DNA of 64,000 nucleotides from Volvox africanus (taxonomy: Eukaryota; Chlorophyta; Chlorophyceae; Chlamydomonadales; Volvocaceae). The stretch spans positions 1 to 64,000 of the forward strand of contig BSDZ01000053.1 in assembly GCA_030268105.1 (NCBI GenBank). Direction: 5' to 3'. Shown here piece after piece: positions 36,452-45,218 of the stretch (position 1 is its first letter; every line of letters starts with the position of its first letter). The notes below the pieces were generated by a model that was not told the DNA's origin, did no database searches, and saw only the letters and a list, made by a program, of their open reading frames with translations. Both the position numbers and the translations under genes were made by a program.

Positions 36452-36855
36452 AGCAAGAATACAAGTGATTCACATGAATCCAGCACAAGAGTACAAGCAA
36501 TTCGGTCAGCGCACCGACGATACTCTTGCAGACTTCGAGTAAGTATAACAGATACGTACTCAGTTGATCCCTGTAGTCCGTGCGATCAAAGCCTCCAGCT
36601 GGTTAGTACGCAAGTTGTAACCAGGAGTGACCGCAAGCGATGCCGGACCACTAGTTTTGCCTGCAACTCCGAGCGAAGGCTCACACCACAATTGCAGTGA
36701 ACTATTAAGGGACAAAAGCAGTCACAATTCGGAAGCAGCGGCGTCTAACACAACGCAGTCAAGTCCTTCGGCAATAGTGGGCTATGTCGTCCATCGTCGA
36801 CACTCACCATAGCCAGAACTTACTTCCGATCGAGCATCATGAGACAGTCAGGCAA

Positions 36856-36874
36856 CGAACCTGTCTCGATACCA
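36856..36874 (-). promoter_or_regulatory. E3 primer binding site
   Basis: On the minus strand TGGTATCGAGACAGGTTCG starts 3 nt inside the 5' LTR. It is identical to the E1 site despite decay of the interior, as expected for a site renewed or selected at each replication. Confidence 0.78.
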
Positions 36875-36877
36875 AAT

Positions 36878-37706
36878 TGTTGTGCCTCTCCTTAGGGTTT
36901 GCTCATAGGTATCTGCACGTCTGGGGACTTTTGATACCGATGCACAAGCACTTGCAAGTACATCAAGGCATTTGAGAGCAAACAGAGACAGCGGAAGACT
37001 TCAGAGCAAGGAGAGATATAACTTACAATCATATATCAACGAAGCAATGCAGGGACGCGATCGCCGTCAGCGCCGGAAGCAAGCGTTCATCACGCGGCGT
37101 TGATTAGCGAAGTTTAGGCTTAGCTCGGGCTAAGATATTAGAGCAACTAGCAATAGTTGAGTTGAACACACGAGTGTTCCATGAGCATGTTTTGTCCGCT
37201 CTACTTAGCCGTCCTCGCATCTGTTATACTCGCGATATCTCTACGCCGTACAATCCACACTAGGAGTCCAACCTTAAGTGCGGAAAACCCTACTGCGTAT
37301 CTGCGATATCCACGTATAACAACCGATAAGCCTTCCCGGCATTCGCAAGATGCAAGGGTCCGAATAGCAATATTCGGTTGCAAGTCATTCATCGCGACTA
37401 GTGCGGTGCTCACAAAGCATGCCGCAACAATGTAATATTATAGCAAATAATATTACTTAACAGTACATGACATGAGCATGCCGCGCGCCTGTGCTTCTCT
37501 GAGCATTGCATATGTTAGGCGTATCAGCGGTGATGCGATGTGTCGTGATGCATAGCATTAACATGCTAATTATATGTAAATGTATGCAAATACATTTATA
37601 TGCATGCGAGTTCATTCATGGTCATCATGCATTCATCAAGTCAGCACTTCGCCTCGTAGCGTCGCATTGACCTACACATCGGCGGGAAATGAACCGTGGC
37701 ACAACA
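36878..37706 (-). repeat. E3 5' LTR (right-hand copy)
   Basis: 829 bp, TGTTGTGCC at its left edge and GCACAACA at its right edge on the + strand. The primer site adjoins its left edge, so this is the 5' LTR of a minus-strand element. Confidence 0.93.
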
Positions 37707-37709
37707 CGA

Positions 37710-37746
<37 letters not shown>

Positions 37747-38438
37747 GCTATCAGAACCGACACCAGGCGATCATCATCTAACCGGCTCTCAATGCTCAGG
37801 CTTGGCTCGGGCCAATCACAGTGTAATATAGTTCAGTATGATAATATTGACGATAATCCGATAAGAGCTCGGTAAAAGCGTATGCTATCCGGCCGTTCTC
37901 GCACGTAATCTTCTTGTGATACCAATACACGGTACATATCACACCAGATCGTCCATCCACAAGTGTGATAAGCCCTAGCAGACGTATCAACGATATTCTA
38001 TTCGCATGCAGTATATTTATCATACACAAGCCTTCCTGGCATTTGTTCAATGTGAATGGCCAAGTATCAATGAATGGCCAAGTATCAATGAATGGCCAAC
38101 TAACCACTGTGGTTATAGCACTTCTCACACCTATGTGTCGATCATGCCAGCATGGAAGTAATGGTATAACCAAACAGTAAATAATAGTACTTAACATGTC
38201 ATGCCATTTTAATGCTCGTCAACTATGTTTGCCGGCTGGATCCAAACATTTGTTAGTTGGCGCATTAATGATGCAGCTGGCAACGCAAGACAAGGAATCC
38301 CAATTGCATGGATTCCACAATGCATAACTAGCGAAATATATACAGATGTATTTATTGACAGCATTGCATATTTTACGTGTGCTTATCACCTTGTTAGGTC
38401 GCAGCAACCAACACATTGATGATAATCAATCCGTAATA
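37707..38438 (+). repeat. tRNA-Gly array, unit 16 fragment between E3 and E2
   Basis: This is the continuation of the unit 16 solo LTR from the (GT)n tract to a few bases before its end. E3 lies on its left, with CGATG duplicated at 32575-32579 and 37707-37711. E2 lies on its right, starting directly after 'ccgtaata'. Confidence 0.95.
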
Positions 38439-38861
38439 TGTTGTATATGGTACCCACGAAGGGTGGTATCAAAAGATACCGGTTGTTGTGCCAGAGCCCG
38501 ATCAAGTAGAGCCGCCGACTAGGTCGTACTTGAGAGACCATAAGGCCTCGAACCGGGCGTGACCTTCAGAAGTCACCATTACAACCGGAGATTCAGTGAA
38601 CCAGGAACCAGATGTTCCACCATTTACCATTCAGGCGGTAAATGGCCCATTCCGTACAGGTTATGGAGTAACCGACAGGTTCGGATGTTTCAGGAAGTCG
38701 GTTAGTATTGGTCGTCGACAGCCGAGACCAAATCCACAAATCGAATGCCAGATGGAAACATGAAACAGTTAATATGATAATTAAATATATTATATTATAA
38801 AATAATAAACAGATAATTATTATATCTTAATGAATTACCGAAATGCATTAAGGATACAACA
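38439..38861 (-). repeat. E2 3' LTR (left-hand copy)
   Basis: 423 bp with + strand edges TGTTGTATATGG and GGATACAACA. Contains an AT-rich stretch at about 38770-38830 and the inverted pair GGTATC/GATACC near the left edge. Confidence 0.93.
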
Positions 38862-38877
38862 ATTGTTCCCCCTCTAG
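38862..38877 (-). promoter_or_regulatory. E2 polypurine tract
   Basis: On the minus strand, CTAGAGGGGGAACAAT precedes the 3' LTR. Confidence 0.75.
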
Positions 38878-38930
38878 ATGCAGCGTCCCGATGCATAAGA
38901 AGAGAGCAGACAGGTTGAAGTAGGACAGCG

Positions 38931-41900
38931 TCAGAGAGGTCCGTCCTTAGCCTGTGCCCGCAGCCTAGCTTCATCAAGCAGGGGTTTCATGTCAGGGGTG
39001 AAGTTACGTGCCGGTTCCCAGCTATTGTGCTCAGATGAATACCCAGACCATTTAACCAGGTACTCATGCACATTGCGCTTACGCCTGCCCTTGCCAACAC
39101 GTCGTGCACGGTAATCTAGGATACGTTCGACAGCATACAGGGTCTGCTTACCCGATAACCAGGTAGAGGGATTAGCTTCCGTAACAGGAGGGATGCTATC
39201 GTTAGCCTCAGGCAGAGTACCCCGATATGGACGTACGAGAGATACATGAAATGTGGGATGAATGCGTAGGTCAGATGGGAGTTGTAACTCTACAGCCACC
39301 GACCCTACCATGCGTACGACAGGATAAGGCCCCACAAAGCGCGGTAATAACTTGCGAGACCCATCAGCCAGGGAACGAAGGTTCTTCGTGCTCAACATAA
39401 CCAGCTGGCCCTTGGTGAACGTGACGTCCTTTTTGGACTTGTTATAATAGTCCATAGCCCGTTGCTGTGCAGCTTCCAGGCAAGCTTTAGCGTCAGTTAG
39501 TCGGGACACGAAAGACTTAGCAAACGTTTTTGCAGCTGGAACATTTACGTCCAACTCCCGCCAAACAGGCAAAGCAGGGTTAAAACCGTAATTCAGGAAA
39601 AACGGACTATTACCAACGGACCGGTTAGTAGCGTTATTAATGGCAAACTCAGCAGCGGCTAGGTAGGTATCCCATGCAGTAGGGGTGCGTCCTGCAAAGT
39701 TACGGAGCATATCACCCAGGACACGGTTAACACGCTCTGTTTGCCCATCAGATTGGGGGTGGTAGGCGGTGGACAGGTTCACCCGCATTCCTACCAGAGT
39801 CCCCAGGGCGCCCCAAAACTTACTTGCAAATTGAGTGCCGCGGTCAGATACCACGGACTTGGGGACCCCATGCAAACGTACCACATTGTCGAAAAATAGA
39901 CGGGCCGTTTGCTCAGCTGTGCAGGATGATGTCGTGGGGGCCAGGTGGACCATCTTGGTGAAACGGTCGACCAGGACCAGCACGGCATCGTATCCTCCCT
40001 CAGTTTTGGGCAGCGCAACAATAAAGTCCATAGAGACGCTTTCCCACGGAGCGTCAGGAATAGGAAGAGGTTGGAGATGCCCATGTGCTTTACCAGACTG
40101 GGCCTTATTGCGCTGGCACAGGTCGCAACAGAGGACATAATTTTTGGTGTCCTTAGCCATGCGGGGCCACCAGAATTGACGCCGCAAAAGCTCTAGTAAC
40201 CGCGTGCAGCCCGGATGCCCAGCAAGAGGGCCGTCATGAAAACGTGAGAGAAGTTCACGACGTAATGAATCGTCGTTAGGTACGACAATCTGACGGTGGG
40301 ATCCTTCCGATCGGATCCATAAGCCATGCTCCTGTACCAAGTGCCCCGTGTTGTTGTGAATTGTGAACCACGGGTCGGCTGCATAAGCCTGTTTCAAGCG
40401 CTTGGTAAAATCGGAGGGCACGAAGTTAGGTTTTGCCTGAGACCTACTCCGTGTGCTTACCGCCAGAATGGCTGCATGCAGTGAGGGGTGCCTACTGAGA
40501 GCATCAGCTATGTTAAGTGAGCCGCTCAGGTACTCCCAATCAAAGTTAAACCGTGCCAGGTATTCCATCCAGCGGGCCTGGCGTCGGTTAAGGGAGGGCA
40601 CACCTTGCAGAAACGTAAGGGGTTTGTGATCAGTCTTGAGGGCAAAAGGCCGGCCCTCAAGGTAACATCGCCATTCCTTCAAGGCATGTAGGACCGCCAG
40701 AAATTCCTGTTCCCCAGTGGTATAACGGGTTTCAGCCCCCGAAAACTTCTTACTCGTGTATGCAATGGGGCGTCCCTGCTGCAACAGAACTGCCCCCGTC
40801 CCATGTATAGATGCATCAGTTATGACCTCTACACGGAACGGCAATGAGTAGTCAGGGAAGTGCAGGATAATATCATCAGAGATAGCACGCTTCAAAGCAT
40901 CAAAAGCTTCTTGGCATGCGGGGGTCCAGGCCTCAGGTGAAGAGAAGGCTCCCTTACGTGTGAGGTTTGTTAGCGGTGCAGCAATGACTGAGTAGCGCTC
41001 TATGAACTTACGAAAGTAGTTGGTCAGGCCCAAAAACTTACGCAGTTCCTGAAGGTTGGAGGGCACTGGCCAATCCCGAACAACAGCAGTTTTCCGGGGG
41101 TCCATCTGTATGCCACCCTGAGACACTATATGCCCCAGATACTCCACCTGTGGTTGTGCCCAGTGGCACTTAGAACGCTTAGCATACAGCTGCTCACGCC
41201 GCAGAACCTCAAAGACCAGGCGGAGGTGTTGTATGTGCTCCTCACGGGTCTTTGAAAACACCAGGATATCGTCCAGATAACAGATGACGAATTTGTCGAT
41301 GTATGGCCTGAAGATGCGGTCCATGACGGCTTGGAACGTTGCAGGGGCGTTCGTCAGTCCGAAACTAAGGACGGTATATTCAAAATGGCCAAACGGCGTA
41401 CGGAAAGCCGTTTTAGGGATGTCAGATTCTGCTATACGAATCTGATTATACCCCTGCTGGAGGTCAATAGAGCTAAAGAATGCAGAATCTTTTAGCTTAT
41501 CCAGCAGATCATCGACACGTGGGAGGGGGTAACGGTTCTTAACTGTTGCGGCATTTAACCCCCTATAGTCAATGCACATTCTCAGAGTCCCATCCTTCTT
41601 TCCCACAAACAGAATAGGGGCGGAGTATGGGGATGTGCTTGGCCGTATCATACCTTTTTTCAGCAGCTCAGTAACCTGTCGTTTGACCTCGTCCAGCTCC
41701 AAGGGGCTTAGCCGATACATGGGGCGGGAAACGGGTACTGCACCAGGCACCAAAGGTATGGTGTGATCCACAGGCCGCATTGGAGGCTTACCAGGGACCT
41801 CCTGGAATATATCTGCATATTCCTGTAACAGGGCCTCAAGCTCAGGGTCAGTGGCATCAGCTGGGATAGAAGTTGCATTCAGGTGCAACTTGGGCCGTAC

Positions 41901-43001
41901 TAGTAAAGCATGGGCCCCCTTGCGAATCATGCGAACTGCTGCTTTTCTGCCAACAACTTCAGGTTCAGTGTGCTGACAGATAGCAGTGGTTGCATAATTA
42001 AAGCAAGGCGCAGGTGTCATCTGATCTGGTGGCTGTCCGGCAGTAGTAAAGGGTACCTTGCAGACTAGATTCCCCTTGCGCAGGCGCAAAGATTTAGCCT
42101 CATAGTCAAGGACAGCCCCATACTGTGCTAGCGTGGAAGAACCCAAGATATACGTGGCAGCGTCAGTTAGCTCAGGCAACACGTATGGGCGGACATTTAA
42201 CCTTAAAGGACCTGCAGATAGACGAAGATTAACCTGCCCCAAGATAGCCTGCTTACCCCCATCAGCAAGGGTAACTTCTGACCAGGAGCATGGGCTAGGT
42301 TTCAGGCCAAGCTGCGTAACCACTAATGCCGAAATGAAATCATCACTGGCTCCAGAGTCGGCTAGGGCGGTGAACGTACGACCTGCCGTACTTACGGTGA
42401 TCAGAGGTACGCCAGCACCTATCAGGGCAGCAGCTTTAGGCAAGCAGAGAACTGAAATACAGGGTTCAGTCTCAGGCAAGCCCTCCTGAACCGATTTAGG
42501 AGCAGCAAACCAGACGTCAACAGAGTATGGGCTTCCAGGGAGTTGAACAACCTCACCTGCCATATCAAGGCTATGGAAAAGAGCCGTCCCTGGATTAAAC
42601 CTTAAGACCCGTTGCATTCCCGACAGAAAAGAAGGGTTGCGTCGGGACACATACTCAGGCAGCAAGATGCATGCTGAGGTATCAGGGTGTTGACGTTTGC
42701 ATGCCCTAAAGAGAGCTAATTGCTTCTGTAGCTCGCAGAGTGAAGAGGGAGTGAACAAGATAGTATGCCCACCCAAGTTAGCGGAGGATAGGGGGCGACC
42801 TTGAGGCTCAAACAGATTACAAAAGCCATCAAAGCCGGCACGGACAGTTCGTGCATCAAAAGAAAAACGTCTCCCTATCACCTGCTCCACTTGGTTTAAA
42901 ACAGAGGGCAAAAGAGCCCGTACTGCACGGCACTTTGCTACCATCTGGCCCACAGCAAAGACCCCAGGTGGTGATCCCTCTATACCAGCCTGGGCAAGTT
43001 C
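38931..43001 (-). CDS. pol: E2 Pol polyprotein (PR-RT-RNase H-IN-chromodomain)
   Basis: Open from the codon after the gag UAG to a TGA at 38931-38933. Numbered from a GTG at 42953: N-terminal domain shared with E1; aspartic protease with DSGAS near residue 200; reverse transcriptase with YLDD near 558; RNase H ('TDASIHGTGAVLL') near 715; integrase with an HHCC zinc motif near 905-945 and DDE residues in 'SMDFIV', 'SDRGTQF' and 'DGQTERVN' (about 974-1095); C-terminal chromodomain near 1270-1320 ('YLVKWSGYSSEHNSWEP'). The domain order is that of Ty3/Gypsy chromoviruses. There is no good ATG near the start, consistent with expression by readthrough from gag. The protein looks intact. Confidence 0.95.
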   Translation of the reverse strand, partial: ELAQAGIEGSPPGVFAVGQMVAKCRAVRALLPSVLNQVEQVIGRRFSFDARTVRAGFDGFCNLFEPQGRPLSSANLGGHTILFTPSSLCELQKQLALFRACKRQHPDTSACILLPEYVSRRNPSFLSGMQRVLRFNPGTALFHSLDMAGEVVQLPGSPYSVDVWFAAPKSVQEGLPETEPCISVLCLPKAAALIGAGVPLITVSTAGRTFTALADSGASDDFISALVVTQLGLKPSPCSWSEVTLADGGKQAILGQVNLRLSAGPLRLNVRPYVLPELTDAATYILGSSTLAQYGAVLDYEAKSLRLRKGNLVCKVPFTTAGQPPDQMTPAPCFNYATTAICQHTEPEVVGRKAAVRMIRKGAHALLVRPKLHLNATSIPADATDPELEALLQEYADIFQEVPGKPPMRPVDHTIPLVPGAVPVSRPMYRLSPLELDEVKRQVTELLKKGMIRPSTSPYSAPILFVGKKDGTLRMCIDYRGLNAATVKNRYPLPRVDDLLDKLKDSAFFSSIDLQQGYNQIRIAESDIPKTAFRTPFGHFEYTVLSFGLTNAPATFQAVMDRIFRPYIDKFVICYLDDILVFSKTREEHIQHLRLVFEVLRREQLYAKRSKCHWAQPQVEYLGHIVSQGGIQMDPRKTAVVRDWPVPSNLQELRKFLGLTNYFRKFIERYSVIAAPLTNLTRKGAFSSPEAWTPACQEAFDALKRAISDDIILHFPDYSLPFRVEVITDASIHGTGAVLLQQGRPIAYTSKKFSGAETRYTTGEQEFLAVLHALKEWRCYLEGRPFALKTDHKPLTFLQGVPSLNRRQARWMEYLARFNFDWEYLSGSLNIADALSRHPSLHAAILAVSTRSRSQAKPNFVPSDFTKRLKQAYAADPWFTIHNNTGHLVQEHGLWIRSEGSHRQIVVPNDDSLRRELLSRFHDGPLAGHPGCTRLLELLRRQFWWPRMAKDTKNYVLCCDLCQRNKAQSGKAHGHLQPLPIPDAPWESVSMDFIVALPKTEGGYDAVLVLVDRFTKMVHLAPTTSSCTAEQTARLFFDNVVRLHGVPKSVVSDRGTQFASKFWGALGTLVGMRVNLSTAYHPQSDGQTERVNRVLGDMLRNFAGRTPTAWDTYLAAAEFAINNATNRSVGNSPFFLNYGFNPALPVWRELDVNVPAAKTFAKSFVSRLTDAKACLEAAQQRAMDYYNKSKKDVTFTKGQLVMLSTKNLRSLADGSRKLLPRFVGPYPVVRMVGSVAVELQLPSDLRIHPTFHVSLVRPYRGTLPEANDSIPPVTEANPSTWLSGKQTLYAVERILDYRARRVGKGRRKRNVHEYLVKWSGYSSEHNSWEPARNFTPDMKPLLDEARLRAQAKDGPL

Positions 43002-43004
43002 CTA
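42963..43004 (-). promoter_or_regulatory. E2 gag-pol UAG readthrough signal (predicted)
   Basis: Minus strand: TAG (43004-43002), 7-nt spacer GAACTTG, then CCCAGG (42994-42989), able to pair with CCTGGG (42968-42963). Inside, TGGT and ACCA can extend the stem by four pairs after a bulged C, leaving an 11-nt loop. Gag and pol are in the same frame. Confidence 0.65.
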
Positions 43005-43928
43005 GTGGTCCTTACCCTTATTTTTCTCCGCCCCCAGCATTGGGCAGGAGTCAACCCTATGTTGGTCGGAACCGCAACGGAGGCACATCCCATGTTGTTT
43101 ACGGAAATGGAACTCCCGTCTAGTACATTTGAATGTGGTTAAATATTCCGCTAGGTTCTGCTTGGGCCCCTTCTTCTGCACGTGGCCCCCTTTTGGGGCC
43201 AAGTGCCTCCCCTGCTGTCCGCCGCCCCTCTTAGACTTACCGGCGCCCTTAACCTGCCGCGGCTGATCCTCGTGCCCGGTGATGCCTGGACGAACGGATG
43301 CAGCCCGCGGTTTTTTGGTCGGGGGCGCCGGGGTCTCCTCGTCAGGGTCGTCGCAGGCCATGTCCTGTACCGACAGCATGTTCATTTTGGGACGGGCCAG
43401 TTTGTCAGATTCCCGTCGGGCCAGTAACCTAAGTTCAGCTCCCAGGGAGAACTGAACCAAGTCTGTATATGACTTAAAGGTTTTACCCGACAGGTCAGTT
43501 GCACAGTCCCCACTAAGGTCGGATGAGAGGCCCTGCTGAAACCAAAACACACGCTCACTATCAGACAGGTCCGCAATGGGCGTGACAAGAGCCTCAAAGC
43601 GGCTCTGATAGGCAGAGACAGTTTCTCCAGGGCGCATGCGATATTTGCCAGCATTTAATTTCAGGCGTGCCTCAGTGTCACGTGACTGGACCTGGGGTGC
43701 AAAACGGACAAGCAGTGCTTCTAGCAGTTCCTCAGATGTATAAGAATCCCTTGCGTTAGTCCATTGATCGTGCCATAATCTTGCCGTGCCTTCAAAGGCA
43801 GTGGCCAAGAAAAGACGGCGCGTAGAGTCCTGTTGACCCCCACGGGCTGTGGCAAAGTAGTTCCTAACATTACGGACAAAGGCCCGTGTTAGAGGCGCAG
43901 CAACTCGTCCTAAATCAGAAAGCTTAAC
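43002..43928 (-). CDS. gag: E2 Gag, 3' part (interrupted by E1)
   Basis: Carries the capsid-like domain ('AFVRNVRNYFATARGG', 'QWTNARDSYTSEELLEAL', 'YQSRFEALVTPIADL'), a basic Lys/Arg/Gly linker and a canonical zinc knuckle C-x2-C-x4-H-x4-C about 20 residues before the end. It ends in the UAG at 43002-43004. The reading frame is cut at 43928 by the E1 insertion; the ORF seems to start at 43946 only because it runs into the E1 LTR. The N-terminal part is at 51406-51875. Confidence 0.9.
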   Translation of the reverse strand, partial: VKLSDLGRVAAPLTRAFVRNVRNYFATARGGQQDSTRRLFLATAFEGTARLWHDQWTNARDSYTSEELLEALLVRFAPQVQSRDTEARLKLNAGKYRMRPGETVSAYQSRFEALVTPIADLSDSERVFWFQQGLSSDLSGDCATDLSGKTFKSYTDLVQFSLGAELRLLARRESDKLARPKMNMLSVQDMACDDPDEETPAPPTKKPRAASVRPGITGHEDQPRQVKGAGKSKRGGGQQGRHLAPKGGHVQKKGPKQNLAEYLTTFKCTRREFHFRKQHGMCLRCGSDQHRVDSCPMLGAEKNKGKDH

Positions 43929-44752
43929 TGTTGTGCTACGGTTCATTTCCCGCCGACGCGTAGGTCGACGCGATCCTACGAGGCGAAGTGCTTTTGTGAT
44001 GAACGCATTGCATATGAATGAATCTGCATGATATAAATGTATTCGTGTACATTTATATATGCATCTGGCATGTTGTCATTATCCATCGCGACATCGCATC
44101 ATGGCGAATCCGCCTAGCATGCATGAATAACCGAAGCATTGAAGTGCGCATTATGCTCGTGCTACAAAACGATAAGTAATATTATCTGATATAATATTAC
44201 TTCATTTAAGCACACGTTGAGAGCGCCGCACTCGTCGTGATACATGCCCCGCAACCGGATATCGTTATCCGGACCCTTGCATCATGCGAATGCCGGAAAG
44301 GCTTATACGTTGTTATGCGTAGACATCGCCTAGACGCAGTAGGGTTGTCACATCTAGGATCGGCCTCCTAATGTGAATCGTACGGCATTGCGATGCTGCG
44401 AGTATAACAGATGCGAGGACGGCTAAGCTAAAAAAGACATTCGATACCGGAGAACACTCGTGTGTTCTGTATTACTATTTCTATACACTATTCTACTTAG
44501 CCCGAGCTAAGCCTGAACTTCGCTAATCACCGCCGCGTGATGATTGCTTGCTTCCGGCGCTGACGGCGATTTCGTCCATTGCATCGTTCTGATCCGTAAG
44601 ACTGTAAGTTATATCTCTCTTCGTCTTGAAGTCTTCCGCTGTCTCTGTTTGCTCTCGCTTGCCTTGCTGTACTTGCAAGTGCTCGCGCATCGGTGTCGAT
44701 AGTCTCCAGACGTGCAGATACTTATGAGCAAACGCGAACGAGAGGTACAACA
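43929..44752 (+). repeat. E1 5' LTR
   Basis: 824 bp, TGTTGTGCTACGG to GTACAACA, nearly identical to 50577-51400. Confidence 0.95.
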
Positions 44753-44755
44753 ATT

Positions 44756-44774
44756 TGGTATCGAGACAGGTTCG
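44756..44774 (+). promoter_or_regulatory. E1 primer binding site
   Basis: TGGTATCGAGACAGGTTCG, 3 nt after the LTR. It does not match the array tRNA-Gly, whose 3' end would need a site starting TGGTGCACCAG. Confidence 0.78.
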
Positions 44775-44819
44775 TTGCCTAACTGTCTCTCTCTGTCTAA
44801 TCGGAAGTAGGTTCTTTCT

Positions 44820-44907
44820 ATGGCGAGTTCCAGCGTCGAACCACGAGGACCGCTAGATACTTTTGCCGAAGACTTAGGCCGCGCCGTTTTGGACGCCGCC
44901 GCTTCCG
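44820..44907 (+). CDS. E1 predicted gag leader exon 1
   Basis: 88 nt from the first ATG after the primer site to CCG|GTTTGTAAT (phase 1). Encodes an acidic stretch ending in an Ala-rich segment. Unspliced it would be a 31-codon ORF ending in TAA. Same layout in E2 and E4; degraded copy in E3. Confidence 0.45.
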
Positions 44908-44978
44908 GTTTGTAATTGTTTAATTGCTTTTGCTTAGATTGCTGCACTTGTTGTGTAAGTGTACGCTCTGAGTCGCAG

Positions 44979-45131
44979 GTAATCTCAGTGCACCGGCATT
45001 GCTTGCCGCGGCGACTGAGACCGGCGTTCGTCCGGACCAGTTGGCGACTCTCATTGCCCAAACTACGGAGATCAGGACTCAGCTGGGCAATTACTTGCTG
45101 AGTTTGCTGAATCTTCTCAAGAGTACTGTCG
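44979..45131 (+). CDS. E1 predicted gag leader exon 2
   Basis: Starts after GTCGCAG| in phase with exon 1 and encodes a Leu/Thr/Ala-rich helix-like segment. The proposed donor G|GTAGGC at 45132 matches E2. From that donor the acceptor at 45199-45200 (CTAG|GG) is out of phase with gag, while the later AGCCTAG inside gag is in phase, so the second splice is unresolved. Confidence 0.42.
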
Positions 45132-45218
45132 GTAGGCTCACCGAATTGTTTTGTACTCTTGCCTTTGCGATAGAAGTCGGCTTCTATTACGCAAAGCTAG
45201 GGTATCGTTTCGTGCTCC

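Larger units (their letters stand above)
32580..37706 (-). mobile_element. E3: non-autonomous, decayed Gypsy element with near-identical LTRs
   Basis: 5127 bp, flanked by CGATG (32575-32579 and 37707-37711), inserted just before the (GT)n of unit 16. Both LTRs are 829 bp and by eye differ at one position ('aggaGgcc' vs 'aggaTtcc' context, about 32968 and 37266). The 3.5-kb interior shows gag, protease and RT remnants of the E1 family with many stops, frameshifts and substitutions, and nothing of integrase or chromodomain. Primer site and polypurine tract are intact. Young LTRs around an old interior suggest that a defective copy was mobilised by proteins of another element. Confidence 0.9.
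32414..38438 (-). mobile_element. Solo LTR, unit 16, interrupted by E3 and truncated by E2
   Basis: The left part (32414-32579) is separated by E3 from the right part (37712-38438 plus one CGATG copy). The last bases are missing because E2 starts after 'ccgtaata'. Two independent retroelements have therefore hit the same solo LTR. Confidence 0.83.

Noticed and set aside
44756..44774. Array tRNA-Gly as primer of the retroelements
   Set aside because: The primer site would have to start TGGTGCACCAG; it reads TGGTATCGAGAC.
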